The notes: generated by a model not told the origin, from the letters alone. Counted from the first letter of the stretch, positions 1 through 8,543 are shown. The stretch is DNA of 64,000 nucleotides from Gemmatirosa kalamazoonensis (GCF_000522985.1 NZ_CP007128.1:4634220-4698219), one strand, 5' to 3'. Made by a program: numbers and translations.

Positions 1-1010
1 CGGACGTCTCGCGCCGGCTTGTCGTCGCGCACCCCGACGAAGATCGGCTGCCGCAGCCGACCGTCGGCGGTCCACTCGCTGAACTTCACCTCGACGACCA
101 CCTCCGGCCGCACCCAGTGCGCGGGCGCGTTCGTCTTGATCGCCTCGGTGAACGGCGATGTGGCGCGCGCGAGCGGCCTGAGGCGCCGCGCCATGTCGGC
201 CAGGCCGGCGTGCGTGAACCCGCCGCCGGTATGGCCCGCGTAGACGAAGCGGCCGTCGCGGTCGTAGTAGCCGAGCAGCAGCGCGCCGAGATGCTTGCGG
301 CTCTCGCGCGGCTCCGTGTAGCCGCCGACGACGAACTCCTGGCGCTGCTCCACCTTCAGCTTGAGCCAGTGGCGGGTGCGCACGCCGGGCGCATACGTGG
401 CGTCGGTGCGCTTGGCGAGGATCCCCTCCCACCCCGCGTCGCGTGCGCGTGCGAGCAGCGCCGCACCGTCGGCCTCGGTGTGGCCGAGTCGCAGGCGGCC
501 CCCCTTCCCGCCGCGCCCCCGGCGCCCGAGGACGCGCTCGAGCCGCGTCCGGCGCTCGCGCCACGGGCGCGCGATCAGCGGCTCGTCGCCGTCGAGCAGC
601 AGGTCGAACGCGACGAGCGCGCTCGGCGCCTGCGTGGCGTGCAGCGCGACCGCACGCGGATCCTCCACGTGCATGCGCGACTGCAGCGCCTGGAAGCGCG
701 CGGGCTCGCCCGCATCGAGCGCGACGACCTCGCCGTCGAGCACCAGCGAGCGGCCTGCCCGCGCGGCGAGCGCGCGGAGCGCGGCGGCGATCTCGGGGAA
801 CTGGCGGGACTTGTCGTTGCCGTTCCGCGTGAACAGGCGCGCCTCGCCGGCGGTCGCGACGGCGATCACGCGGATGCCATCGTACTTCGGCTCGAACGTC
901 CAGCCCGGACCCGTCGGCAGCGTCGCGCCGGTGCTCGCGTACATCGGCTCGACGGGCGCCACCCGTCCGGCCGCGACCGGCGCCGCCGTTAGGCGCTCAG
1001 CCGCAGGCAC
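1..1010 (-). CDS. ATP-dependent DNA ligase, LigD-ligase-domain type (3' end cut by window edge)
   Basis: Seals DNA nicks using ATP; with Ku and the LigD-type polymerase nearby it would complete non-homologous end joining. Reading leftwards from 944 the protein has the nucleotidyltransferase motif E-P-K-Y-D-G-I-R, whose lysine (residue 20 counted from the ATG at 944) is the adenylation nucleophile. Later come the ligase motif L-V-L-D-G-E-V-V and the OB-fold end motif F-V-G-V-R-D-D-K-P-A-R just before the edge. About 314-336 residues are visible, so the gene is nearly complete. The conserved P-V-E-P-M-Y-A-S lead-in argues for a start upstream of the ATG; I chose GTG 1010, which overlaps the upstream gene's stop by 14 bases, but GTG 962 and ATG 944 are possible. 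There is no fused polymerase domain, so LigD is split here. Family assignment is firm; the start is not. Confidence 0.9.
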   Translation of the reverse strand, partial: MPAAERLTAAPVAAGRVAPVEPMYASTGATLPTGPGWTFEPKYDGIRVIAVATAGEARLFTRNGNDKSRQFPEIAAALRALAARAGRSLVLDGEVVALDAGEPARFQALQSRMHVEDPRAVALHATQAPSALVAFDLLLDGDEPLIARPWRERRTRLERVLGRRGRGGKGGRLRLGHTEADGAALLARARDAGWEGILAKRTDATYAPGVRTRHWLKLKVEQRQEFVVGGYTEPRESRKHLGALLLGYYDRDGRFVYAGHTGGGFTHAGLADMARRLRPLARATSPFTEAIKTNAPAHWVRPEVVVEVKFSEWTADGRLRQPIFVGVRDDKPARDV

Positions 1011-1410
1011 GCCCCGTGCCCGTCCCACGCGGCGCCGGCAGCACGCATCCCGCGTCGTCGATCGGGATGCCGAACGGATCGGGGCCGATCACCGACTCCC
1101 ACGCGTGCTCCTCGCGGACCGTCGCGCGCAGCTCCTCCTCGGTCATGCGGCGCAGCTCCAGCCTCACGGTGGCATCGTCGTCCTGCACCTGGAGCACGAG
1201 GTGCGGCGTGAGCTGGACGAACGCCGTGACGACGACCTCCTCGTCGTAGAGCACGACGCGCGGCGCGTCGGCGAGGTACCGGTTCACCCGGGACATCTCG
1301 CCCTCGAACAGGCCGCCTAACACTTCGATGACTGCGGGCCGGAACGGCTCCGCGGCGTCGCGCCCGGTCGCGCCGCGCGGCGCGCCTGGCGAGTCGACGA
1401 ATCCGACCAC
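997..1410 (-). CDS. hypothetical protein upstream of the ligase
   Basis: Not recognised. It encodes 137 residues with an ordinary protein-like middle (alternating hydrophobic strands around D-E-E-V-V-V-T-A-F-V-Q-L) and a highly acidic helix-like segment (R-M-T-E-E-E-L-R-A-T-V-R-E-E-H). I chose GTG 1410 because a clear GGAGG lies five bases before it; an in-frame ATG at 1455 lacks a ribosome binding site. Its stop overlaps the most likely start of the DNA ligase gene, suggesting translational coupling and perhaps a shared role. It contains one copy of the over-represented GTTAGGC heptamer at about 1315. No signal peptide or membrane segment is visible. Confidence 0.6.
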   Translation of the reverse strand: MVGFVDSPGAPRGATGRDAAEPFRPAVIEVLGGLFEGEMSRVNRYLADAPRVVLYDEEVVVTAFVQLTPHLVLQVQDDDATVRLELRRMTEEELRATVREEHAWESVIGPDPFGIPIDDAGCVLPAPRGTGTGRACG

Positions 1411-1505
1411 GTGTACCTCCGCCGGTGAGCGTGTCGGGCCGTGTGGCCCGATCACGCCTCGGCGAGAGTCCCGTGCCAGCGCGTCAAATGCGCGTCACGC
1501 GCGTC

Positions 1506-1991
1506 TCAGGCGGGTGCCGCGCCGACGGAGAATCCGGAGAGCGCGGCGGGCCACGCGGCGCGTGCTCGCTCGAGCCGGGTCACGAGCGCGGCGGGGAGCT
1601 GGACGGCGCCGAACTCGTGGGCGGTCCAGATGAGATCCACGACGCGCCGGTGCTCGTTCGCCGCGTCGAGCAGCTCGCGCAGTGCGGCCGAGGAGCCGAA
1701 TGTGCTGCCGATCACACCGTCGATCGGCGCCGCCATCGGCAGCGGGTCCGCGGTCGCGTCGGTGCCGCGCGCGGCGAGCATCGGGGCGGCGGGCGGCGGC
1801 GGTTCGTCGTCCGCGACGAGCGTGAGCCAACGGCGCGGCTCGTCGCGTACCCTGGCGTACGGAGCGTCCGCCCCCAGATTGCAGGAAACGGTCGGGTCGA
1901 GCGTCGGATCACCATCCGACGGGAGAGGCGCCGCGGCGACTGCCGACGGCTCCCCGATCCGCAGGGCTACTGCGGGGTCACTCGTACGCAT
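1506..1991 (-). CDS. hypothetical protein
   Basis: Not recognised. About 161 residues from ATG 1991; the frame stays open further upstream to 2072, but that extension is low-complexity. The N-terminal half is Ala/Pro rich. The C-terminal half looks folded and helical: one segment (L-R-E-L-L-D-A-A-N-E-H-R-R-V-V-D-L-I) is followed by another ending in L-E-R-A-R-A-A-W. It lies upstream of, and in the same direction as, the small gene and ligase at 1-1410, with a gap of about 95 bases. No signal peptide or membrane segment. Support rests on frame-specific protein-like composition only. Confidence 0.5.
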   Translation of the reverse strand: MRTSDPAVALRIGEPSAVAAAPLPSDGDPTLDPTVSCNLGADAPYARVRDEPRRWLTLVADDEPPPPAAPMLAARGTDATADPLPMAAPIDGVIGSTFGSSAALRELLDAANEHRRVVDLIWTAHEFGAVQLPAALVTRLERARAAWPAALSGFSVGAAPA

Positions 1992-2454
1992 CGTGAGACG
2001 GAGGCGTGCCGACGCGTGCGTCGGCGGTGGGATAGAGGCAGCGTGCGACGCGGCACCTGCGTTGGTGCACACGACCGCGGATCGTCTCGCTCGCGGCGTT
2101 CACGCCCATCGTGGTCGACAGCGATGATGCGTTCGCGTGGTGCGGGGTCGGTGAATATACACGACTGATACGTGCGCGCTACCTGCGCGATAGGCGTCTC
2201 TCGCTGCCACTCTGACGGCGCAGATTGCGCGCGGCGCTGGCACGGAACTGTAAGTAGATCGCGAGCACGACCGCACGCGCGACACACGCGAGTATTGAGG
2301 GTGTAGCACACGATGGCACACGGTCGTCACACGAACGTCGGCACGAACGAGCACACCTGCACAGCGATGAACGCGTCACCTGCACTCCTCGTCCGCGCGC
2401 GACCGCTCGCGCCGTGTCGATCGTCACCCGCACTTCCACTTCGGATGCGCTGCC
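1992..2454. other. intergenic stretch between divergent genes
   Basis: No gene I can support. The stretch is less GC-rich than its surroundings, with short A/T-containing patches around 2150-2165 and 2235-2330. It separates a minus-strand gene (start 1991) from a plus-strand gene (start 2455), so it probably carries both promoters. I could not pick out a convincing -35/-10 pair. Confidence 0.4.
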
Positions 2455-3650
2455 ATGGCCCGTACGCCTTCCGCCGCAACGGACTCGTCGAGCGACGCGG
2501 CTGACATCGAGCTCGCGGCGCGCATGGTGGTCGAGGACCACTGGGCCGTCGCCGCGCTGACGATCTCGGACCGCCAGCGCGCGCGCGCGCGCTCGTCAAG
2601 CGCGCCTGGCGCCGCGGCGCGCCGCGCCTGCGCGACGCGTGGAGCGCCCGCGATACGGAGCTGCTCACGCGCGTCGCCGATGCGTACGAGCTGGCCGCGC
2701 TGGAGCAGGCCGATCGACTCGAGCTCGCGATGCGCGAGCTCGATCGCGCAGGCCTCACGCCCACACTCCCGACGCCCCCCGAGGACGTCATCCCACCGAG
2801 CGACGACGTCGAGCGCGCCGGAGCCGCCGACGCCGGCGGCGCTCCCGCACCGACGCTGGCGGGACACGCGACGCACACGAGCTCGAGCCATCAGGCGGAG
2901 CTCGCGCAGGTCGCATCGGCACTCGCCGCGCTGCGCGGCGCGAGCGACGTCGCGTTCACGTTCGTGCGCACGCGTCCGCTGCCGCCCCCGTGGGATCCCG
3001 CCCACCTGCCGCACGTGCTGCGTGCGCTGAGCATCGGCGCGCTCGGCGCCGACCGGGTCGCGCTGCGGCAGTGGATCGCCGCGGCGCGTGACGCGCGACA
3101 CGAGACCACCGGCCTCGCGGCGGACGACGGCACGCACCAGCTGCTCGCGCGGTGGGATGCGCGGCTGCGCGACGCGCTCGTCGACGTGTGGCTCGAGATC
3201 GCCGAGCACGTGCTCACCGGCGACGAGTCGGGCGACACCGACGCGGTGCAGCGCGCGTTCGAGCGGCTCGGCGAGATGCGGGAGGCGCGCGCGACGCACG
3301 AGGCGCAGCTGCTCGTCACGCTGTCGGGCGACATGGTGCCGGTCATGCGCACCTACCTGCAGATCCTCTACGCGCTCGCCGACGCGACGGCACACACCGT
3401 CGTGTGGGCGCGGCGCGGCGTCACCGCGCTCGCGGTGCCGCGGGCCCGCATGGCGCTCGCGTCGGCCGGCACGCTCACCGCCGGCGATCGGACGCTCGAC
3501 ACGGCGTACCAGTGGCTCACGACCGCGCTCGAGGTGCCGATGATCGTCGCCGGTCTTCCCGCGCCGGCCGGCACGCTCGGCGAGCGCGGGGCGTCAGTCG
3601 TCGAGCCGGACCGCCACGGCGCGCCAGCGCGACGTCGTTCGCGCGGGTAG
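2455..3650 (+). pseudogene. hypothetical protein, frame-shifted at a (GC)n run
   Basis: Not recognised. The reading frame opens at ATG 2455 and is protein-like up to D-R-Q-R-A-R-A. It then turns into low-complexity sequence, while good coding (L-V-K-R-A-W-R-R-G-A-P) appears in another frame from 2592 and continues to the stop at 3650. The junction is the alternating G/C run at 2577-2592. Removing one GC unit joins the two halves into a single protein of about 397 residues, mostly helical (E-L-A-A-L-E-Q-A-D-R-L-E), with hydrophobic segments near the C-terminus (Y-L-Q-I-L-Y-A-L-A-D-A-T). It may be an intact gene with a sequencing error, a decayed gene or a slippage site. Its 3' end overlaps the convergent gene by 57 bases. 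Confidence 0.6.
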
Positions 3651-4082
3651 GCTCCCCGGAAAGACGAGTGACTCGACGGCCGCGGCGACCACCGCGGCCG
3701 TCGTCGCTCGCAGCAGCGCCTCGCCTTCGGCCGGCGCGCCGCGCCGCGGCGTGCGCACGTAGCAGAACGACGGTCGCGGCGCACCGCTCGCCCACCGCCC
3801 GGCGAGCCCCATCCGCCTAACGCCCGCCTCGGCGCCCACGTGCTCTTCCCCGGCGCCGTCGCCGCCGGTCGGCTCGGCGTCGATGCGGTACCACGCGTCG
3901 CGCAGTCGCGCGTGCAGATAGTACGGCTCGTCGGCGTCGCTCGCGTCCCAGTACGCGTCCCAGCACGATAGATCGTCGTCGCCGACGGACGCGATCAGCT
4001 CCACGGCCGCCGACGTCATGGGCGCGTCTTCGAGCGCGACGAGCAGTGCACCGATGGGAGCCGCGCACGCGACGAGACGCAT
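3594..4082 (-). CDS. hypothetical protein
   Basis: Not recognised. 162 residues from ATG 4082. The middle contains an acidic, aromatic stretch (D-D-D-L-S-C-W-D-A-Y-W-D-A-S-D). The last third (A-T-T-A-A-V-V-A-A-A-V-E-S-L-V-F-P) is hydrophobic and helical. The N-terminus is mildly hydrophobic without a clean signal cleavage site. It overlaps the 3' end of the convergent gene at 2455-3650 by 57 bases. A GTTAGGC heptamer lies at about 3817. An alternative ATG three codons upstream of 4082 is possible. Confidence 0.5.
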   Translation of the reverse strand: MRLVACAAPIGALLVALEDAPMTSAAVELIASVGDDDLSCWDAYWDASDADEPYYLHARLRDAWYRIDAEPTGGDGAGEEHVGAEAGVRRMGLAGRWASGAPRPSFCYVRTPRRGAPAEGEALLRATTAAVVAAAVESLVFPGSLPARTTSRWRAVAVRLDD

Positions 4083-4221
4083 GGCATCGCTGGGGTGAGA
4101 AGTGCGGAGGGAGTGCCTAACGGGCACCGGCGCGCAGTCGTCATTCGTTACGCGCCCGGGAAGAATACGAGCGCGCGCGACATTCGCAACGGCAATGCGC
4201 AGCGTCGTGCGTTGTGCACAC

Positions 4222-4276
4222 GTTCTCCACAGCATGTGCACAACTCGCTGTGCACAACGCTGTGCACAAGCACGCG
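4222..4276. promoter_or_regulatory. palindrome-rich element, copy A
   Basis: Begins GTTCTCCAC and then carries TGTGCACAA-type sites at 4235, 4249 and 4261. A further TGTGCACA lies just before, at 4213. TGTGCACA is its own reverse complement. The layout and most bases match copy B 301 bases downstream, but the palindrome core is GTGCAC here against GTCGAC there. It resembles an operator cluster or degenerate DnaA boxes. The binding factor is unknown. Confidence 0.5.
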
Positions 4277-4522
4277 TGTCGCGCGCGGCATCGCGCAGGG
4301 AGCGCCAGCGCACACGCGGACGTCGCGCGCGTCGCGATCCATACGGCGTGAACGTCGGCGCCCCCGCGCGCGAGGCGAGCTGCGCGCCGATCGGCCCCAT
4401 CACCGCTGCGTGCGCCGCGGCCATCGAGCGGGAGTTCCAGCGTTCACACTGGCCGGCGCCGTGTGCGCTGGCGTGCCCTGACCCCAGAGCGCGTACGCTT
4501 TGTCGCATTGTGATACGCATTC

Positions 4523-4580
4523 GTTCTCCACGCGCATGTCGACAACTCACGTGGACAACATGTGGAATGTCGACAACGCG
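4523..4580. promoter_or_regulatory. palindrome-rich element, copy B, just upstream of Ku
   Basis: Begins GTTCTCCAC, then carries TGTCGACA palindromes at 4537 and 4568 (31 bases apart) with CGTGGACAAC between them. It ends 82 bases before the Ku start. The sequence and spacing parallel copy A. GTTGTCCAC on the minus strand is close to actinobacterial-type DnaA boxes (TTGTCCACA), but no origin genes are present. It most simply looks like an operator for Ku. Confidence 0.5.
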
Positions 4581-4662
4581 ATGTGCGGCCCGTCGTCTGC
4601 ACCTCCGGGCCTTCCCCTGCGACTCGCACGACGCATCTTCACCTCGGACGGGACGCGACACA

Positions 4663-5547
4663 GTGGCGACGATCTGGAAAGGCGCGGTGAGCTTCGGGCT
4701 CGTGAACATCCCGGTGCGCGCGGAGCCCGCGACACGCGACACGGAGAGCGTGAGCTTCCGACAGCTCGACAAGCACAACCTCGCGCCCATCAAGATGCGG
4801 CGCGTGAACTCCGTCACCGGCGACGACGTGGAGTGGAAGGATCTCGTGAAGGGATACGAGTACACGAAGGGCAAGTTCGTCGTCGTCACGCAGGAGGAGC
4901 TCGACGCGCTCAAGGTGCCCACCGGGCGCACGCTCGACCTCGTGGCGTTCGTCGACGCCGGCGAGATCGACCCTCGACACTACGAGACGCCGTACTTCCT
5001 CATTCCCGAGTCGACCGCGGGGCGCGCGTACGCGTTGCTGCGCGAAGCCATCCGCGACAGCGGCGTCGTCGGCGTGGGACGCGTGACGATGCGGCAGCGC
5101 ACGCACCTCGTCACCGTGCGCGTGATCGAGGACGCGCTCGTGATGGACGTCATCCGCCCCGCATCGGCGCTCGTCGATCCGCGTGCGCTCGACCTGCCGA
5201 GCGCGGAGAGCGTGCGCGCGCCGGAGAAGGCGATGGCCGAGCAGCTCATCTCGCACCTGCACGCGCCGTTCGACGCGTCCGACTTCACCGACGAGTACCA
5301 GGTCGCGGTGCGCAAGCTCGTCGAGTCGAAGCTCACCGGCGTGGACCTCGAGACCGACAGCGACGTCGACGCGGTCGGCACGCCGGTCATCGACCTCATG
5401 TCGCGCCTCAAGGAGAGCCTCGCGGCCACGGGGTCCGATGCGAAGCGGGAGCGCGCGGAGCCGCACGAGACCGAGACGCGCAAGCGCGGACGCGCCTCGC
5501 ACGGCGCGCCCACGAAGAAGGCGGCGCCGCGCCGGCGCACCGCCTGA
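4663..5547 (+). CDS. ku: Ku protein (non-homologous end joining)
   Basis: Homodimeric ring that binds DNA ends and recruits LigD-type enzymes. The start is GTG 4663, giving V-A-T-I-W-K-G-A-V-S-F-G-L-V-N-I-P-V, the classic bacterial Ku N-terminus; the longer open frame upstream is not homologous. 294 residues, normal for the family. Residues 1 to about 200 are the Ku core (Y-E-Y-T-K-G-K-F-V-V-V and P-Y-F-L-I-P-E-S are recognisable). The C-terminal 40 residues are Lys/Arg rich, as in other bacterial Ku proteins, where the tail contacts DNA or LigD. The polymerase gene starts 22 bases after the stop, so the two are probably one transcript. Upstream lie the two palindrome-rich elements. Confidence 0.95.
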   Translation: MATIWKGAVSFGLVNIPVRAEPATRDTESVSFRQLDKHNLAPIKMRRVNSVTGDDVEWKDLVKGYEYTKGKFVVVTQEELDALKVPTGRTLDLVAFVDAGEIDPRHYETPYFLIPESTAGRAYALLREAIRDSGVVGVGRVTMRQRTHLVTVRVIEDALVMDVIRPASALVDPRALDLPSAESVRAPEKAMAEQLISHLHAPFDASDFTDEYQVAVRKLVESKLTGVDLETDSDVDAVGTPVIDLMSRLKESLAATGSDAKRERAEPHETETRKRGRASHGAPTKKAAPRRRTA

Positions 5548-5569
5548 TCCCATCTCACCACACCGCCCG

Positions 5570-6853
5570 ATGTCGCTCAAGCGCGCCGCCGCCGATCGTC
5601 CCACCATCACGGGTCCCGTGCGCGGAACCATCGCCCGACCGACGACGCGATCGCCGATCGTCGCGGGAGTCGACAGCCCGAGCCCGCCCCCGCGACGACG
5701 CGGACGCGCGCGCGTGCCTCGCATGCCGTGGTCGGACGCGCTCGCCGGCGTGCCCGATCTCGTCGCGCTCGGACTCGGCGCGACGCGCGAGGCGCTCGAT
5801 CTGCTGCTCGCGAGCGAAGCGGCCGAGTCGCACGGCGCGAAGACGCGACTGCGCCTCGCCGTCGCCGACGTGTCGGCGATCGCGCCCGAGCACTTCGGCG
5901 TGAACATCCCGACGCTCGACGAGTGCGTCGACCCGTACGGCTGGCGGTGGGTCGTGCGCGCGCCGCTCGCGCTCGGCGTCACGCATCTCGGGCGCGCCGT
6001 CGGTGCGAGCGCGACGAAGGCGGATCTGCTGCGCTACTATCTCGCCGTCGCGCCGTACCTGCTGCGCGCGATCGCCGGACGGCCGCTCGTGCTGCGCCGT
6101 CACACCGATGCGGGCGAGCGCGGCGCGTTCTACCAGCAGCACGTGAACGCCGAGCCGCCCGACGGCGTGCGCACGGCGCGCGTCGACGGCGACACGAAGC
6201 CGCGCTTCGTCGGTGGCGGTCTCGTGACGCTGCTGTATCACGTGCAGCTCGGCGCGGTGTCGATGGATCCGTGGCACGGACGCGCCGATGCCCCGGAGCT
6301 CGTCGACTACGCGATCATCGATCTCGACCCCGGGCCCGAGGCGCCGTTCGGGCGCGTCGTCGATGTCGCGCGGTGGGTGCACGACGAGCTCCTCACGCTC
6401 GGACTCGCGAGCCTGCCGAAGACGTCCGGCGCGTCGGGGATCCACGTCGTCGTGCCGCTGCCGAGCGACACGACCGCCGACGCAGCGCGGCTGCTCTCGG
6501 AGCTCGTCGCCACGCAGGTCGCGGCCCGCCATCGACACGCGGCCACGGTGGTGCGCGCGGTACGCGAGCGTCCGTCGGCGAGCGTGTACGTCGACTACCT
6601 GCAGAACATCGCCGGGAAGACGGTCGCCAGCGTGTACTCGGCGCGCGCGACGCCCACGCTCACCGTGTCCACGCCGCTGAACTGGGAGGAGGTGACGCCG
6701 GCGCTCGACGCGGGCGACTGGAACATCCGCACGGTGCCCGAGCGCATCGCGCGCGTGGGCGACCTGTGGGCCGACGCGATGCAGCGCGGCAACGACCTCG
6801 AGGCGCTGCGCCGCGTGCTGCACACGTCGCACGCGGCCGGAGGTCGGCGATGA
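5570..6853 (+). CDS. LigD-type polymerase/primase domain protein
   Basis: Archaeo-eukaryotic-primase-type polymerase that fills and extends ends during NHEJ; normally a domain of LigD, here a stand-alone protein of 427 residues. The first 60 residues are a basic Pro/Arg-rich leader. Visible catalytic motifs are I-I-D-L-D-P-G (Asp251 and Asp253, metal ligands), S-G-A-S-G-I-H-V-V-V-P-L (His292) and the late T-P-L-N-W-E-E-V motif. The Y-Q-Q-H region (about residues 185-190) matches the family's template/phosphate contact. ATG 5570 lies 22 bases after Ku. The stop overlaps the next start as ATGA. The ligase activity is presumably supplied by the gene at 1-1010; no phosphoesterase domain is seen in the window. 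Confidence 0.93.
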   Translation: MSLKRAAADRPTITGPVRGTIARPTTRSPIVAGVDSPSPPPRRRGRARVPRMPWSDALAGVPDLVALGLGATREALDLLLASEAAESHGAKTRLRLAVADVSAIAPEHFGVNIPTLDECVDPYGWRWVVRAPLALGVTHLGRAVGASATKADLLRYYLAVAPYLLRAIAGRPLVLRRHTDAGERGAFYQQHVNAEPPDGVRTARVDGDTKPRFVGGGLVTLLYHVQLGAVSMDPWHGRADAPELVDYAIIDLDPGPEAPFGRVVDVARWVHDELLTLGLASLPKTSGASGIHVVVPLPSDTTADAARLLSELVATQVAARHRHAATVVRAVRERPSASVYVDYLQNIAGKTVASVYSARATPTLTVSTPLNWEEVTPALDAGDWNIRTVPERIARVGDLWADAMQRGNDLEALRRVLHTSHAAGGRR

Positions 6854-7368
6854 GGCGCCCCGTCTCGGCCGAGGAACTCGTCGACGCGCTCGCGCCGCGC
6901 TCGCGCATCCCGCTGCCGCCGCTGGCGCGGGGAACGCGCCGCGCGCCGCGTGCGCTGCGGGGCGTGCTCCCACCAGGCGTCACGCGCAGCGACGCGCGCG
7001 AGGCGCTCCGCGCGCTGCTGGAGCGGAAGGGCCAGTTGCGCACGTCGGAGGCGCTGCTGGTGGTGGTGTGCTGGCTGGAGCAGGCCGGGCTCGAGTGCGT
7101 GCCGGCGCCGTCGGTGCGCGCCGTGTACCCCGACACGGGGCCGGCGCTCGGGACGATGCCGCACTACCTGCAGCACCTCGTGTCGGTCGGGCTGCTGGAG
7201 CGCGTCGCGACGGCGGTCTACCGCGCGACGCCGTTAGGCCGGGCGGTCGCCGACGCGCTTCCCGACCGCTCCGCCGTGCGCGCGCTGCGCGCCATGCGGC
7301 TCACTCCGCCGAGCCCGCGCCGGCTGCCGCGCGGCGGGTTCGACGACGCGTCGGAGTCGGCGAGCTGA
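6850..7368 (+). CDS. small protein translationally coupled to the LigD-type polymerase
   Basis: Not recognised. 172 residues. ATG 6850 overlaps the polymerase TGA (ATGA), so it is very likely co-translated. The N-terminal third is basic and Pro/Arg rich. The middle (S-E-A-L-L-V-V-V-C-W-L-E-Q-A-G, then Y-L-Q-H-L-V-S-V-G-L-L-E-R) has the helix-helix-strand look of a winged-helix domain, with T-A-V-Y-R-A-T-P-L-G-R-A as a possible wing. The coupling suggests a DNA-end-joining accessory or a regulator; this is inference from position. A GTTAGGC heptamer at about 7232 encodes part of the wing-like segment. Confidence 0.7.
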   Translation: MRRPVSAEELVDALAPRSRIPLPPLARGTRRAPRALRGVLPPGVTRSDAREALRALLERKGQLRTSEALLVVVCWLEQAGLECVPAPSVRAVYPDTGPALGTMPHYLQHLVSVGLLERVATAVYRATPLGRAVADALPDRSAVRALRAMRLTPPSPRRLPRGGFDDASESAS

Positions 7369-7531
7369 GGCCGCCACGCGAGGCCGCGCTGCCACCGCGC
7401 GGCGCATTGACTTCGGTCTTCGTTCGGGCTAATTCTCGCCAATGGACGGAGCAGATCCGTTGACATGGGACTCCAATGGTTGCAAGACACGGGAGCACGC
7501 CGGACGTCGCTCCGGGGCCCGCGCGCCGACC

Positions 7532-8071
7532 ATGCCTGACATCCCGAGAGACCCCACCGAAGAGATGCACCGGCACGCGGTGCGCACGCCGCCGCGCGTG
7601 CCGCGCCGAGATGCGGACGTCCTGAAGCTGCCCCGCCGCGCGTCGATCGAGGGCCTTGGGCTCGGCTGCCCGGCCGACCGGCCGGCGCTCCCGGGGCCGG
7701 TCACCGCGGACGCGGCGGCGACGTGGTACCGCGACGTGTTCGACGGGCTGCCGACGGCGACGCTCGTCACCACGCTCGACGGCGTCGTGACCCACGCGAA
7801 CACGGCTGCCTGTCTCCTGCTCCGCCGTCCGCCGGACGCGCTGCTCGGGCATCCGATCGCGACGTTCGTTCCCGCCCCGCACCGTACGGCGTACGAGGCG
7901 CTGCTGGAGCGCGCGCAGCAGACGGCGCACGTCGTGGACTTCGCGTTGTGGGTGTCGCCGAGCGACGCGGCGCCCGTGGACTGCCGCGCGTGGGTGCGGC
8001 GCATCCTGACGCTCGGCGAGCCGACGACCGTGCTCGCGTGGACGCTCGCTCCGCTCGTGCCGGCCTTCTGA
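7532..8071 (+). CDS. PAS domain protein
   Basis: A stand-alone sensory domain protein of about 179 residues from ATG 7532; an in-frame ATG at 7442 would add a low-complexity leader. Residues roughly 65-170 form a PAS fold: F-D-G-L-P-T-A-T-L-V-T-T-L-D-G, then H-A-N-T-A-A-C-L-L-L-R-R-P-P-D-A-L-L-G and a final strand L-G-E-P-T-T-V-L-A-W-T-L. No kinase, GGDEF or HTH output domain follows, so it must act through a partner or be a truncated sensor. The ligand is unknown. Neighbours give no clear pathway. Confidence 0.75.
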   Translation: MPDIPRDPTEEMHRHAVRTPPRVPRRDADVLKLPRRASIEGLGLGCPADRPALPGPVTADAAATWYRDVFDGLPTATLVTTLDGVVTHANTAACLLLRRPPDALLGHPIATFVPAPHRTAYEALLERAQQTAHVVDFALWVSPSDAAPVDCRAWVRRILTLGEPTTVLAWTLAPLVPAF

Positions 8072-8108
8072 GAGCTGCGAGGGTGCGCGGCCGCGTAGAT
8101 TGCGGGCC

Positions 8109-8543
8109 ATGAACATCCTCTACCATGCCCATTCGGGGCTCCGCTACCTCGTGCTCCTCGTGGGCGTGCTCGCGGCGCTCGTCTTCGCGTACGGCCTCGT
8201 CGCGCGCCGTCCCGTCGGCGCGGCGCGCGGGCTCACCGCGGCGTTCACCGGCCTGCTCGACCTCCAGATCCTGCTCGGCGTCGCGCTCGTGATCGGCGGC
8301 GTCTTCTACGGCGCGTTGATCGGCCACCTCGCGACGATGCTCGTGGCCGCGGTCGTCGCCCACGGCTCGTCGGTGATGGCGCGGCGCGCGACCGAGGAGC
8401 GGCGCGCGCTGACGATCCGACTGCTCGGCGTCGTCGCCACGCTGCTGCTCATCGCCGTCGGCATCACGGCGATCGGGCGCGGCGTGCTCGGCTCGGGGCC
8501 GCAGACGCCGGCGCACACGCAGCCCGCCCCGGTCAGCCGTTAG
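8109..8543 (+). CDS. small integral membrane protein
   Basis: 144 residues with about four membrane helices (roughly residues 12-32, 45-65, 72-92, 105-125). It opens with H-A-H-S-G-L-R-Y-L-V-L-L and has further histidines near helix ends (G-H-L-A-T-M, A-H-G-S-S-V). The pattern recalls cytochrome-b-like small membrane proteins, but I cannot assign heme binding. ATG 8109 is preferred over the in-frame GTG/ATG nine bases earlier. The stop codon TAG is part of a GTTAGGC heptamer at 8538. The gene overlaps the convergent mpl gene by 11 bases. Confidence 0.7.
   Translation: MNILYHAHSGLRYLVLLVGVLAALVFAYGLVARRPVGAARGLTAAFTGLLDLQILLGVALVIGGVFYGALIGHLATMLVAAVVAHGSSVMARRATEERRALTIRLLGVVATLLLIAVGITAIGRGVLGSGPQTPAHTQPAPVSR

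Larger units (their letters stand above)
4083..4662. other. 580-base non-coding region upstream of Ku
   Basis: No supported gene. An open frame joins this stretch to Ku, but its translation is low-complexity and Ku homology starts only at 4663. It contains two near-copies of a palindrome-rich element (separate entries at 4222-4276 and 4523-4580) and a GTTAGGC heptamer at about 4113. It is flanked by a minus-strand gene ending upstream and plus-strand Ku downstream, so it is the likely control region for the NHEJ genes. Confidence 0.6.

Noticed and set aside
4213-4580. Replication origin with DnaA boxes
   Set aside because: The boxes match only loosely, and dnaA, dnaN, gyrB or rnpA are not near.
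4102-4662. N-terminal extension of Ku by 187 residues
   Set aside because: It is low-complexity and Arg-rich; family homology starts at GTG 4663.
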